A DNA stretch of 64,000 nt from Kaistia soli DSM 19436 (GTDB taxonomy: Bacteria > Pseudomonadota > Alphaproteobacteria > Rhizobiales > Kaistiaceae), in assembly GCF_900129325.1 (NCBI RefSeq), contig NZ_FQUP01000006.1:124001-188000 (forward strand), given 5' to 3'. Position numbers and translations under genes: made by a program. The number at the start of each line of letters is the position of its first letter. Positions within the stretch are counted from its first letter, which is position 1. Under the pieces are notes generated by a model. The model did not search any database. It saw only the letters and a list, made by a program, of their open reading frames with translations, and was not told where the DNA came from. Below, piece by piece: positions 17,414 through 26,512 of the stretch.

Positions 17414-18517
17414 TCACGCCTCGCCATAGACGGCGGTGACCGCGGCGGCGCCGGCGCCGATGTCGACCACCTGCCCGAGCGCCGCCAGCGCCGCGCCATA
17501 GGCGGTGACATTGGCCAATACCGGGCCGAAGGCGGCACGGCCGCCCGTATGATCGAGACGGACGAGGCGATGTTCGATGTCGCCGAAGCCGCGGCCGAGC
17601 GCGACGCCGAAAGCGGCGGCGGCGTCGATCAGCGCAGAGGCGTCGACGCCATCCGGCACGGGCGCGGCGGTCACCAGCGCGGAGGCCCGGTCGTCATCGG
17701 CGACCCACGGCTCGACGCCGAGGGCGCGAAGGCCGGCGCGGCTCGCCTTGGCCGCGCGCTGATGGCGGGTGATGCGGGCGGCGAGCCCCTCAGCCTCCAG
17801 TCGATCGACGGCAGCGGCGAGCGCGTGAAATTCGAGCGGCGGCGGCGTTCCCGGCAGCGCGCCACGGCCACGGTCGAGCCAGGCTTCCTTAATGTCGAGC
17901 AGGGAGAGCAGCGAGGGCGAGAAACGCGGTACGGACTGCATCGCAGCCCAGGCGCGGTCGCTGACCGTCACGAGCGACAGTCCGACGGGGCCGCCAAGCG
18001 CCTTCTGCGGGCCTAGCACGGCGATATCGATGCCGAGCCCTTCGATATCGACCGCGTGGCCGCCCGCCGAGGCGACGGCATCGACGACGAGCAGCGCGCC
18101 CGCCGCCCGGGCCAATGCGGCCACCTCTTCCAGCGGATTGAGAGCGCCGTTCGCGGCCTCGGCATGCACAATGGCGACGAGATCGACATGGCCGAGCATT
18201 TCGATCGCCTGCGCGACAGCCTCAGTGGCTACAGGCTGGCCGGATGGCGCGACGACATCGACGACGTCAGCGCCGGCCCGGCGCAGCCAGGCGCCGAAAT
18301 AGGTGCCATAGGGGCTGGTCACCACATTGACCGCGACAAGACCGGGCCGGCCGAGGCTGCTCGCGGCAGCTTCGAGCGCCAGCAGCGCCTCGGCCTGGAT
18401 GAAGAGGAGATCGTTTCCGGTGGCGAAGATCCGCTTCAGTCGGTCCGCCAACGGCGCGAAACCGGACGCGGGAAAGACGGGTATGTCGAGCAGCGGATTG
18501 AAATCATGGGCGGACAA
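17414..18517 (-). CDS. class V PLP-dependent aminotransferase
   Basis: A 367-residue fold-type I enzyme of the serine-pyruvate/alanine-glyoxylate aminotransferase group. Motifs are HAEAANGALNP, LVVDAVASAGG (Asp near the PLP nitrogen) and GPQKALGGPVG, where Lys is the Schiff-base residue. The start is probably the TTG at 18517: it lies 11 bases after the permease stop with GAGG upstream, and no closer ATG exists. It overlaps or abuts the monooxygenase start. It is inferred to move an amino group to or from an intermediate of the operon's pathway; the substrate is unknown. Confidence 0.82.
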   Translation of the reverse strand: MSAHDFNPLLDIPVFPASGFAPLADRLKRIFATGNDLLFIQAEALLALEAAASSLGRPGLVAVNVVTSPYGTYFGAWLRRAGADVVDVVAPSGQPVATEAVAQAIEMLGHVDLVAIVHAEAANGALNPLEEVAALARAAGALLVVDAVASAGGHAVDIEGLGIDIAVLGPQKALGGPVGLSLVTVSDRAWAAMQSVPRFSPSLLSLLDIKEAWLDRGRGALPGTPPPLEFHALAAAVDRLEAEGLAARITRHQRAAKASRAGLRALGVEPWVADDDRASALVTAAPVPDGVDASALIDAAAAFGVALGRGFGDIEHRLVRLDHTGGRAAFGPVLANVTAYGAALAALGQVVDIGAGAAAVTAVYGEA

Positions 18518-18528
18518 GGGATCGATCC

Positions 18529-19374
18529 TCAGGCATCGGCGGCGGCGGGGGGACGCCGGCTGGAACGGTAGATGAGCCCGGCAATGCCGAGCATGACGAG
18601 GGTGAAGACGAACACGGCCGAAGCCGCGGCATAGACCGCCGGCGAGGGACCATATTGCAGGCTGCCATAGAGATAGACCGGCAGCGTGTTGACCTGCGGC
18701 GTGGTCAGGAAGGCCGAGACGACGAGGTTGTCGAAGGCGAAGGTATAGGCCATCACGGCGCCGGCGAGCAGCGCGGGCGCCACCTGGGGCAGGATGATCA
18801 GCCGGATCGTCGTCAGCCGCGATGATCCGAGATCGGCGGCGGCTTCCTCGATGCGCCGGTCGAGCGTCAGCACGCGGGCCCGCATGATGAGGGCCACCAC
18901 GGCGATGGTGAGCGGCGTGATGCCGGCAACCAAAGTCGCGGTCGAGAGCGGGATTCGCGTCACCGCATAGAACAGCAGCAGCGACACGCCGATGACCGAT
19001 TCCGGCACGATGAGCAGCACATAAGTGAGCCCGGCCAGCAGGCGGCGGACGGCGGCGGCGGGATGGCGGACCATGGCATAGCCGAGCGCCGCGCCGACGC
19101 CGACCGAGACCAGCGCGGTCCAGAACGCGACGACGAAGCTCTGCTCGACCGAACGGCGCAGCGAGAGATCGTACCAGGCTGCCGGATACCAATGCAGCGT
19201 CCAGCCGGTCCAGGTGGCGGTCTGCTTGTTCACGACGCCCATGTTGAACGAATAGATGATCGCCGCCACGATCGGCGCGAACAGGAAGAAGACGGCGACG
19301 GCGTACCAGACGAACAGCGCCGCATCGGGAATGCGGCTGCGCCAATCGCCGATCCTGGCCCCCTCCGTGCTCAC
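18529..19374 (-). CDS. polyamine-type ABC transporter permease (PotC-like)
   Basis: A 281-residue inner-membrane permease with six predicted helices and the EAA loop (EEAAADLGSSRLTTIRLIILP, contacting the ATPase). The sequence is typical of the second permease of spermidine/putrescine-type importers. The GTG start overlaps the stop of the first permease by four bases (GTGA). The substrate could be any amine or organic anion handled by this importer family. Confidence 0.9.
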   Translation of the reverse strand: MSTEGARIGDWRSRIPDAALFVWYAVAVFFLFAPIVAAIIYSFNMGVVNKQTATWTGWTLHWYPAAWYDLSLRRSVEQSFVVAFWTALVSVGVGAALGYAMVRHPAAAVRRLLAGLTYVLLIVPESVIGVSLLLFYAVTRIPLSTATLVAGITPLTIAVVALIMRARVLTLDRRIEEAAADLGSSRLTTIRLIILPQVAPALLAGAVMAYTFAFDNLVVSAFLTTPQVNTLPVYLYGSLQYGPSPAVYAAASAVFVFTLVMLGIAGLIYRSSRRPPAAADA

Positions 19375-20276
19375 GCCGTGACCTCGTCGAAGCCCTTGGT
19401 GAGGCGGGCGAGCGCCAGCACGATGACGGCGACCGCGATGAGGACCAGCACCGCCATGGCCGAGCCGAGCGGATAGTTCTGCGACTGCAGATATTGCGAG
19501 GCGATCGCCTGGCCCATCAGCACGCCGCGGCTGCCGCCGAGCAGTTTCGGGATCACCATCTCGCCCAGCATCGGCACGGCGGTGAGCAGCACGGCCGTCG
19601 CGATGCCCGGACGCGACAGCGGCAGCGTCACGAACAGGAAGGTCTTGAACGGCGAGGCCCCGAGATCGCGGCTGGCCTCGATCAACGGGCGCGGAATGCG
19701 GTCGAGCACCACGAAGAGAGGCACGATGGCGATCGGCAGATAGGCATAGACCATGCCGATGAAGACCGCGGTCTGCGTATCGAGAATGTCGAGCGGTCCC
19801 GCGTGAAGATGCAGCGCGTTGAGCACGATCTCGCTGGCGCCGCCGCGCGACATCAGCATGTGCAGCGCCATCACGCGGATCAGGAAACTCGAGAAATAGG
19901 GAATGAGGATCAGGAGGATCGCCAGCGTGCGGCGACGCGTCGTGTGGCGGGCGATGAAATAGGCCACCGGATAGGCGGCGGCGAGGCAAAGCGCCGAGGC
20001 GGAGGCGGCGAAGATCACGGTCCGAACGAATGTCGCGCCATAGAAGCCCGAGAGCGCCGTGGCGTAGTTGTCGAGCGTGAAGCCAAGCTCGACGCCGCCA
20101 AAGGTCGAGCGGCCAAACGAGAAGATCACCGTGAAAGCGAGCGGCGTCAGGAAGAAGATCGCGAGCCACAGCGTTGGGATGGACGCGATGAGATGATCCG
20201 CAGTGCGCGGAGCGACAGCCCCGGCGGACGCGCCGCCGGAGCTTCTCGAACCGACGATGGTTTCGACAGCGACCAC
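19371..20276 (-). CDS. polyamine-type ABC transporter permease (PotB-like)
   Basis: A 301-residue permease with about six helices and the EAA motif IEASRDLGASPFKTFLFVTLP. PotB-type features include PYFSSFLIRVMAL and PMLGEMVIPKLLGG. The GTG start follows the binding-protein stop by 2 bases, so translation is likely coupled. It pairs with the PotC-like gene to form the membrane channel. Confidence 0.9.
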   Translation of the reverse strand: MVAVETIVGSRSSGGASAGAVAPRTADHLIASIPTLWLAIFFLTPLAFTVIFSFGRSTFGGVELGFTLDNYATALSGFYGATFVRTVIFAASASALCLAAAYPVAYFIARHTTRRRTLAILLILIPYFSSFLIRVMALHMLMSRGGASEIVLNALHLHAGPLDILDTQTAVFIGMVYAYLPIAIVPLFVVLDRIPRPLIEASRDLGASPFKTFLFVTLPLSRPGIATAVLLTAVPMLGEMVIPKLLGGSRGVLMGQAIASQYLQSQNYPLGSAMAVLVLIAVAVIVLALARLTKGFDEVTA

Positions 20277-20278
20277 GC

Positions 20279-21391
20279 TCAGCCGCCGGCCGCAGCCTGG
20301 ATTTCAGCCTGGACCTGCAGATAGGTGCCGATCGTTTCCGGATTGACGACGAAGGAGGTCAGCTTCTTGAAGTCGAGATCCTTGCCACCGAAGATGATGT
20401 CGACATTCTTGGTGTCGGCCGGCAGCTTCTCCTTCAGTCCGGCGAGCGCGGCCGGGAAGCCGATATACTGCGTCTCCTCGAGCTGCACCTCCGGCTGGAG
20501 CTGATAGGCCAGGAAGTCATAGGCCTGGTCGACATTCGGCGCGTTCTTGACGATCGCGTAATTGTCGACCCAAAGCTCGCTGAAGGGTCCCGGCACGACC
20601 CATTTGAGCTTGGGATTGAGGCCGATGGCGGCGCGCGCGGTACCGTTATTGGTCTGGGCCAGCACGATCGAGCCATTGGCGACCTGGTTGGGATCGAGAC
20701 CCGAGAAGGACTTCACATGCTTGGCGAAGGCCTTCAGCCGCTCGCCGGCCGCCTTGATCTCGTCCGGCGTCGCGGTGTTCCAATCCTTGCCCTGCAGCCA
20801 CAGCTCCGGCCCGATCGTCTCCCAGCCGGAATCGGACAGCCGCACCTTGCCGGAAACGCCGGGCTTCTCACCCGCCTTGAAGAAATCTTCCCAGGTCTCG
20901 ATCTCGCCGCCGACGGCCTCGGGATCGTAGACGACGCCAAGCAGGCCCCAGTCCTTCGGGATCGAATATTTGTTGCCGGGATCGTAGTCGCGGTTGAGCA
21001 AGTCCTGGTCGAGCGAGGCGAGGTTCAGCTTGCTGTGGTCGATTTCCTGCAGCAGGCCCTTGTCGGCAAGCTGCTTGATCCAGCTCGACGATGGAATGAC
21101 GATGTCGAAGCCGGCGCCGGCCGGACTGTTCAGCTTGGCGAACAGCGTCTCGTTGGAATCATAGGTCGTAATGTTGGGCGTGACGCCGGACTTCTTGGCA
21201 TAGGCTTCGAGATTGCCGGTCGAGAAGTAATCCGGCCACGAATAGACATTGAGCTGACCCGAACCTGCCGCCTCGGCTCGGAAGGAGCCTGGGAAGGCCG
21301 CGGATAGGGCTGCTGTCGCCGGAGCGGCGCCGAGCAGGCCGAGAATGGAGCGGCGGCTCAGGAGGCCGCTGCGGCGAAAGTCCACTGTCAT
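20279..21391 (-). CDS. polyamine-type ABC transporter substrate-binding protein
   Basis: A 370-residue periplasmic receptor with a twin-arginine-like leader (LLSRRSILGLLG) and cleavage near AEAA. The mature N-terminus LNVYSWPDYFSTGNLEAYAK is the hallmark of the PotD/PotF family. An AAGGA ribosome-binding site precedes the ATG. It delivers ligand to the two downstream permeases. Ligand identity cannot be read from the sequence. Confidence 0.92.
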   Translation of the reverse strand: MTVDFRRSGLLSRRSILGLLGAAPATAALSAAFPGSFRAEAAGSGQLNVYSWPDYFSTGNLEAYAKKSGVTPNITTYDSNETLFAKLNSPAGAGFDIVIPSSSWIKQLADKGLLQEIDHSKLNLASLDQDLLNRDYDPGNKYSIPKDWGLLGVVYDPEAVGGEIETWEDFFKAGEKPGVSGKVRLSDSGWETIGPELWLQGKDWNTATPDEIKAAGERLKAFAKHVKSFSGLDPNQVANGSIVLAQTNNGTARAAIGLNPKLKWVVPGPFSELWVDNYAIVKNAPNVDQAYDFLAYQLQPEVQLEETQYIGFPAALAGLKEKLPADTKNVDIIFGGKDLDFKKLTSFVVNPETIGTYLQVQAEIQAAAGG

Positions 21392-21415
21392 TGCTTGGTT
21401 CCTTTCGAGGTGAGT

Positions 21416-22528
21416 TCAGGCAGTCATCTCGTCGCGATAGGCGCGGGCGGCATCAGCGTCGAACGTGACGAGAACGGGATCGCCCGGCGCCAGGGCCGCG
21501 CCATGGGCGTGTCCAAGCGGCCGGGCCTCAATCGACTCGAAGGCCAGGCCACCGTCCGTTACGGCGCGCAGGCGCAGCGCGGGGCCGATGGCGACGCTGT
21601 CGACGAGACGCGCGGCAATGCGGTTGGCGCCGGGGGGCCCGCCGGTCGGAACGAAGCGCGTCGCCTCGGGTCGGACCAGCACCAGCGCGGCATCGCCGGG
21701 CACAAGACCCTCGGCGAGAAACCCGGTTTCGAGCGGCCCAAGATCCGAGCGCAGCGCCGGCCGCGCGCCCGGCGTCTCGACCCGCGCCGGCAACGCATTG
21801 GCGCTGCCAACAAAGCGCGAGACCCAGGCATTCGCGGGACGGTCATAGACCTCGGCCGGTGGACCGATCTGTACGAAACGGCCCTCGCGCATGACGGCGA
21901 GCCGATCGGCCATGCCAAAGGCCTCGTCCTGATCATGCGTCACATAGATGAAGGTGGCGCCGAGCTCGGCCTGGACGCGGCGCAACTCGCGCTGCATCTC
22001 GTCGCGCAACTTGCGGTCGAGTGCACCGAGCGGCTCGTCGAGCAGCAGCACGGCCGGATCATTGGCGAGCGCGCGAGCGAGAGCGACGCGCTGCTGCATG
22101 CCGCCCGAAAGCTGGTGCGGCCTGCGGCCGGCCGCTTCATCAAGGCGGACCAGCGCCAGCATCTCCATCGCCTTGTCGCGCCGCGCCGCACGGCCGAGCC
22201 CCTGCATGCGCGGGCCATAGGCGACATTGTCGAGGACGGAGAGGTGAGGGAAAAGCGCATAGCTCTGGAAGACGGTGTTGACGCGGCGTCGCTCCGCCGG
22301 CACCGCCGTCACATCCTCGCCCGCAATGAAGATGCGGCCACGATCCGGCGCCTCAAAGCCGCCGATCAGCCGCATGATGGTCGTCTTGCCACTGCCGGAC
22401 GGGCCGAGAATGGCGAGAAACTCACCCTTCCTGACCTCGAGCGTCACGTCGTTCACCACGCTGCGCCCACCATAGCTCTTGCTCACATCGGCAAGCGCGA
22501 CGGCGGGGGGAGCGGAATTGGCGAGCAT
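21416..22528 (-). CDS. polyamine-type ABC transporter ATPase (PotA-like)
   Basis: A 370-residue ATP-binding subunit. Walker A is GPSGSGKTT, the signature LSGGMQQR, Walker B LLLDEP and the H-loop THDQ. The C-terminal TOBE domain (about residues 285-365) is typical of PotA/UgpC ATPases. It is the first gene of a seven-gene minus-strand run ending with the M24 hydrolase at 14854. Start ATG 22528 was chosen because longer in-frame extensions run through non-coding-looking sequence. Confidence 0.92.
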   Translation of the reverse strand: MLANSAPPAVALADVSKSYGGRSVVNDVTLEVRKGEFLAILGPSGSGKTTIMRLIGGFEAPDRGRIFIAGEDVTAVPAERRRVNTVFQSYALFPHLSVLDNVAYGPRMQGLGRAARRDKAMEMLALVRLDEAAGRRPHQLSGGMQQRVALARALANDPAVLLLDEPLGALDRKLRDEMQRELRRVQAELGATFIYVTHDQDEAFGMADRLAVMREGRFVQIGPPAEVYDRPANAWVSRFVGSANALPARVETPGARPALRSDLGPLETGFLAEGLVPGDAALVLVRPEATRFVPTGGPPGANRIAARLVDSVAIGPALRLRAVTDGGLAFESIEARPLGHAHGAALAPGDPVLVTFDADAARAYRDEMTA

Positions 22529-22731
22529 CGCGATCTTCTCGTACACGTGACGTCGGGTCTGGGATCCAGATCGTGTCATTCTGAATATGCCACTCAGACG
22601 GCGACCGCGAGACTGATTATTCCGCATCTGCGAGCGTCGTGAGCATTGAATTTCGAGGGCTCGTCGAAACGGCCGCCGCGTGAAAGACTGCGGCCCGAAA
22701 ACGAACACCGATTGCACAGCAGGAGAGCGCC

Positions 22732-24021
22732 ATGAGCATGGTCCAGTCCCCACGAACCCGCGTCGTGGTGATTGGAGCCGGATTCGGCGGGATCGAAGCG
22801 GTTCGCGGCCTCGCGGGCGCTGCGGTCGACATCACGATCATCGACAGCCGCAACCACCACCTTTTCCAGCCGCTGCTTTACCAGGTCGCGACCGCCTCGC
22901 TGACACCCTCCGACATCGCCTGGCCGATCCGCTTCCTGTTTCGCGGGCGGCCCGAGGTTTCCGTGCTGATGGCGACGGCGACGGGGATCGACACGGCGCG
23001 CCGCCTGGTGATGCTGAAGGGTCTCGATCCCGTCGCCTATGACATGCTGATCATCGCTACCGGGGCGCGCCATTCCTATTTCGGCCATGACGACTGGGAG
23101 CAATTCGCGCCAGCGCTGAAGACGCTGGAGGATGCGACGACGATCCGGCGCCGCGTCCTGACGGCGTTCGAGCAGGCCGAAGCCGAGCATGATCCGGCGC
23201 GGCAGGAGATGCTGCTGACCTTCGCGATCGTCGGCGGCGGGCCGACCGGCGTCGAACTTGCCGGCGCGATCGCCGAACTGGCGCGCGACACGCTGAAGCG
23301 CGATTTCCGCCACATCGACACGCGCGAAACCCGCATCGTCCTGGTCGAGGCAGGGCCGCGCCTGCTGCCGGCCTTCGTGCCGGAGCAATCCGCCTTCGCC
23401 AAGGCGGCGCTTGAGCGGCTCGGCGTCGAGGTGGCGCTTGGCGAGGCCGTGACCCTTTGCGATGCCAACGGCATCGTCAGGGGCGATGAGCGTATCGCGG
23501 CCGCGACGGTGATCTGGGCGGCCGGCGTGCAGGCTTCACCGGCCGCCGAATGGCTCGGCGTTCCGGCCGACCGTGCCGGGCGCATCACCGTCGAGCCCGA
23601 TCTCTCCGTGCCTGGCCATCCGGAGATCTTCGCCATCGGCGACACCGTCTCGATCGCAGCTCCGGGCGGCAAGCCTGTCCCCGGCATCGCGCCGGCCGCC
23701 AAGCAGGCCGGGCGGCATGCAGCGAAGGCCGTTCGTGCCCGGCTGGCGGGCGAAACCCCGGCGCCCTTCCGCTATCATCACGATGGCAGCCTCGCGACGA
23801 TCGGCAAACGCCGCGCCGTGATCGACTTCGGCTGGATCCGCCTCTCCGGCGCGCTTGCCTGGTGGATCTGGGGCATCGCGCATGTCTTCTTCCTGATCGG
23901 CGTCCGCCACCGGCTTGCCGTCGCGATGAGCTGGCTGTGGATCTATCTCCGCAACCAGCGCGCCTCACGGCTGATCACGCAGACGGAGCCGGGAGAGGCT
24001 GGAGAACCGCCGCCGGGTTGA
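22732..24021 (+). CDS. ndh: type II NADH dehydrogenase (NAD(P)/FAD-dependent oxidoreductase)
   Basis: A 429-residue flavoprotein that passes electrons from NADH to quinone without proton pumping, on the cytoplasmic membrane face. The FAD-binding GAGFGG lies at residues 15-20, HLFQPLLYQVATASL follows, then the NADH-binding VGGGPTGVELAG and the second FAD motif FAIGDTV. The C-terminal hydrophobic region (WWIWGIAHVFFLIG) is the usual membrane-association segment. AGGAGAG precedes the ATG. It is divergent from the polyamine-type operon. Confidence 0.92.
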   Translation: MSMVQSPRTRVVVIGAGFGGIEAVRGLAGAAVDITIIDSRNHHLFQPLLYQVATASLTPSDIAWPIRFLFRGRPEVSVLMATATGIDTARRLVMLKGLDPVAYDMLIIATGARHSYFGHDDWEQFAPALKTLEDATTIRRRVLTAFEQAEAEHDPARQEMLLTFAIVGGGPTGVELAGAIAELARDTLKRDFRHIDTRETRIVLVEAGPRLLPAFVPEQSAFAKAALERLGVEVALGEAVTLCDANGIVRGDERIAAATVIWAAGVQASPAAEWLGVPADRAGRITVEPDLSVPGHPEIFAIGDTVSIAAPGGKPVPGIAPAAKQAGRHAAKAVRARLAGETPAPFRYHHDGSLATIGKRRAVIDFGWIRLSGALAWWIWGIAHVFFLIGVRHRLAVAMSWLWIYLRNQRASRLITQTEPGEAGEPPPG

Positions 24022-24048
24022 GCAGGGCGATGCCGGCTGCCAGCGCCG

Positions 24049-25311
24049 CTACTGACCCGGCAGCGGCAGCTTTGCCCATTCGAGCGCCTCGGCGCCACGG
24101 ACGAGGCCGCCGTCAACGTCGAGCATGACCACCAAGCGTAGCCCGTCGGTGACATAGGGATCGCCGGTGAGGTTCACATGCGGATCGGGGAGGCGCGAAA
24201 CGCCGACGCCGGCCGCATAGCCGAAATGGGCGATCGCGCCGCTTTTCAGCATGTCCTGCAGCAGGTAGTCGCGGTCGAAATCGACTTCCGGGCCGATCTT
24301 GTGCGTCGTCAGATACCAGGACTTGTCGGTGAGCTCGACGCCGATATCGCGGCTGATCTGGCCGATCCAGACATTCTGCCCCTCATAGCGCAGCGGCGTC
24401 AGCCAGAAGCGCATATGGTTGCGCTCGTTGATGGAGCCCCGTGCCTTTTCCAGCGCGATGTCCTGGTGGCGGCCGAAGGCGTAGAGCGGGCTGACCGGCG
24501 ACGTCGCATATTCCGTCCCGATCACGAAGGATTTCGCCGTGTCGATCGCGCTATGCAGGTCGAGCGGCTCGGTCAGGTGCCAGCCACGCCCGACAAAGGG
24601 AAACAGCGTGTCGATGCCATTGCCGATGACGACGAGGTTGAGCGGATCGCCGTTGCGGTCGCCGGCGGCGTTGGTTGTGCAGCAGGGCATCGCCTCGATG
24701 CGCGCCTTCAGCGTCGGCAGATCGACATCCTCGACGGTGGATGTCACCGGCATATGGTTCGGCCCGAGCTGCGGCGTGGCATAGGCCGGGCCGGCGACGG
24801 GAATGATGAAGCGGACGTCGATCTCGTTGCCGTCCTTCAGCATGCCGACCGTGACGAATTTCAGACCGGTTTCGAGATGCGTGTAGACGAAGCCGGATGC
24901 CGTCGCGCCGGCTGCGATCGCCATCGGCATGGACAGCCGCTCGGCGCGCTTCGCATTGTCGATGCTGCGCTCGGGATGCAGGGAATCGTGGAACCGATAG
25001 GCAAGCTCGGCCGGCGAGAAATAGGTCTCGTCCATGGTGATCGGCATATACCAGAGCGGCGCGCCGCTGCCGTTCTCGATCTCGACATAGACGGGCTGGA
25101 TGCCCTTCTCGATCGCCGGCATGCCAAGGATCGTATCAACCGCCTTGGCGCCGGGCACCGCAACGCGCACGGTGATCCCGTCGCGGGTATCGCTCGAAAG
25201 CGCGCCCAGAAGCGCGTGATCGAAATCGGGCGGTGCGGCACGCGCAACACCAAGAGGCGTCAGCAGCAGCGACGCCAAGATCCATCCGCCCAGTCGTCCG
25301 ATGCACGTCAT
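24049..25311 (-). CDS. exported protein with LssY-like C-terminal domain
   Basis: A 420-residue protein with a signal peptide (WILASLLLTPLGVARAAP). Its second half contains an LssY_C-type region (LVVIGNGIDTLFPFVGRGWH, SPLYAFGRHQDIALEKA, MRFWLTPL, IGQISRDIGV). In other proteins this domain is fused to membrane phosphatase or DedA-like modules; here it stands alone behind an exported N-terminal domain of unknown function. GGGAG precedes the ATG at 25311. The cellular role is unknown. Confidence 0.75.
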   Translation of the reverse strand: MTCIGRLGGWILASLLLTPLGVARAAPPDFDHALLGALSSDTRDGITVRVAVPGAKAVDTILGMPAIEKGIQPVYVEIENGSGAPLWYMPITMDETYFSPAELAYRFHDSLHPERSIDNAKRAERLSMPMAIAAGATASGFVYTHLETGLKFVTVGMLKDGNEIDVRFIIPVAGPAYATPQLGPNHMPVTSTVEDVDLPTLKARIEAMPCCTTNAAGDRNGDPLNLVVIGNGIDTLFPFVGRGWHLTEPLDLHSAIDTAKSFVIGTEYATSPVSPLYAFGRHQDIALEKARGSINERNHMRFWLTPLRYEGQNVWIGQISRDIGVELTDKSWYLTTHKIGPEVDFDRDYLLQDMLKSGAIAHFGYAAGVGVSRLPDPHVNLTGDPYVTDGLRLVVMLDVDGGLVRGAEALEWAKLPLPGQ

Positions 25312-25383
25312 CTCTGATGCTCCCCCGCTCGGATCATCTGAACCGGCGAAGGCACTCCACGTCAATTCCTCGGAAGGCGGACG

Positions 25384-25409
25384 GGAACGGCGCCGGCACA
25401 GCGCGCGTT
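25384..25409 (+). promoter_or_regulatory. EcfG-type general stress promoter
   Basis: GGAAC (25384-25388), a 17-base spacer and CGTT (25406-25409): a perfect match to the alphaproteobacterial EcfG consensus GGAAC-N16/17-CGTT. It lies 25 bases upstream of the small acidic protein start. A cognate EcfG is encoded in this window at 55159-55701. Confidence 0.7.
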
Positions 25410-25433
25410 GACCGGGTCTAGAGCGAGGAGGAC

Positions 25434-25616
25434 ATGATGAGCGAACCTAAGGATCCGACCAAGCCGCGTTATCCGACCGTGCCGCCGATCGACGAGCGGG
25501 CCAACGAGGCCTTTCTCGATACGATCTTCGACACCGACGGGCGCCCCAACTCGGAGGCTGAGGCTGTCGTCGAGACGGAAGGGCTCGATGAGGACGAAGA
25601 CGAGATCGACCGCTAG
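25434..25616 (+). CDS. small acidic protein, predicted general stress regulon member
   Basis: A 60-residue, proline-containing, strongly acidic protein (C-terminal half rich in Glu/Asp, ending LDEDEDEIDR); it has no membrane segment or cysteine. A GAGGAGG ribosome-binding site precedes tandem ATG codons, and a perfect EcfG promoter lies directly upstream. Its last four bases overlap the convergent DUF1275 gene. It resembles no family I can name. Composition suggests an intrinsically disordered protein. Confidence 0.75.
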   Translation: MMSEPKDPTKPRYPTVPPIDERANEAFLDTIFDTDGRPNSEAEAVVETEGLDEDEDEIDR

Positions 25617-26437
25617 GTCCGGCTTCGCTGGCGCCGCCGCCGGGCGCGGCGGCGATGGCGCAGGATTTCGCCAAGCGAGGGCGCGACGAGGGCGGCGAGC
25701 ACCAGCGCGAGCAAAGTCGCGAAAGCCGGCCCGATGCGACTGAAGCCGAGCGCCCCGATGATGCCGCCGCAAACAAACGCGGCGAGCAGCGAGGACAGAA
25801 GAACGAATTTTGGTCGATCGGCAGTGACCGGCGCACGGGCGTCGGTCGGACGGAAACGGCCGACCATTTCGTAGCCAAACTTGCCGATCTCGATGCCGAG
25901 ATCGGTCACCATGCCCGTGATATGAGTGGTGCGAATGCGCGCGCTCGAGATCTTGGTCACCGTAGCGTTCTGTAGCCCCATGATGAAACAGAGCAGCGGA
26001 ATACCGAGCGGCTGCACCAGCGAGGCCGGCAAAGTAGGCCCGACCAAGGCGCCAAAGACCAGCAGCAGCACGCATTCGAGCGAGATCGGCAGCACATATT
26101 GCGTGCTGACATAATGGCGCCGGCCCCAATTGATCAGGATGGCGGACGTTGCGGCACCGAGCATGAAGGCGCCGAAGGCGATCAGGCCGGCGACAACGAG
26201 ATCCCCGAGCCCGAGCACGACATGATCGGCAATCGCCGCCACGATGCCCGACATATGCGAGGTGTACTGGCCGACATAAAAGAAGCCACCGGCATTGACG
26301 GCGCCGGCAACGAAGGTCAGCACCAAGCCGAGCTGGTTGTCAGCCATGCCGTCGCGGCGCGAGGCCACGATGCGGCGCGCGACATGCTTGTAGCTGCGAC
26401 CAAAGCCGCTCGGTTGGGTCACCTGATCCGTCATCAT
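25613..26437 (-). CDS. DUF1275 (YoaK-type) membrane protein
   Basis: A 274-residue membrane protein with six or seven helices and DUF1275 hallmarks: TFVAGAVNAGGFFYVGQYTSHMSG near the N-terminus (about residues 41-64) and MGLQNATVTKISSARIRTTHITG in the middle. The family is distantly related to transporters and its substrate is unknown. The tail is arginine-rich. It is convergent with the EcfG-driven small gene, overlapping it by four bases. Confidence 0.9.
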   Translation of the reverse strand: MMTDQVTQPSGFGRSYKHVARRIVASRRDGMADNQLGLVLTFVAGAVNAGGFFYVGQYTSHMSGIVAAIADHVVLGLGDLVVAGLIAFGAFMLGAATSAILINWGRRHYVSTQYVLPISLECVLLLVFGALVGPTLPASLVQPLGIPLLCFIMGLQNATVTKISSARIRTTHITGMVTDLGIEIGKFGYEMVGRFRPTDARAPVTADRPKFVLLSSLLAAFVCGGIIGALGFSRIGPAFATLLALVLAALVAPSLGEILRHRRRARRRRQRSRT

Positions 26438-26512
26438 CCCGCGTTCCGGCGCGATCCGAGTCTCTTACGACCCGCCGCCCTCGCCGCCAAGGGCAGGCAG
26501 CGCGATCGGTCG

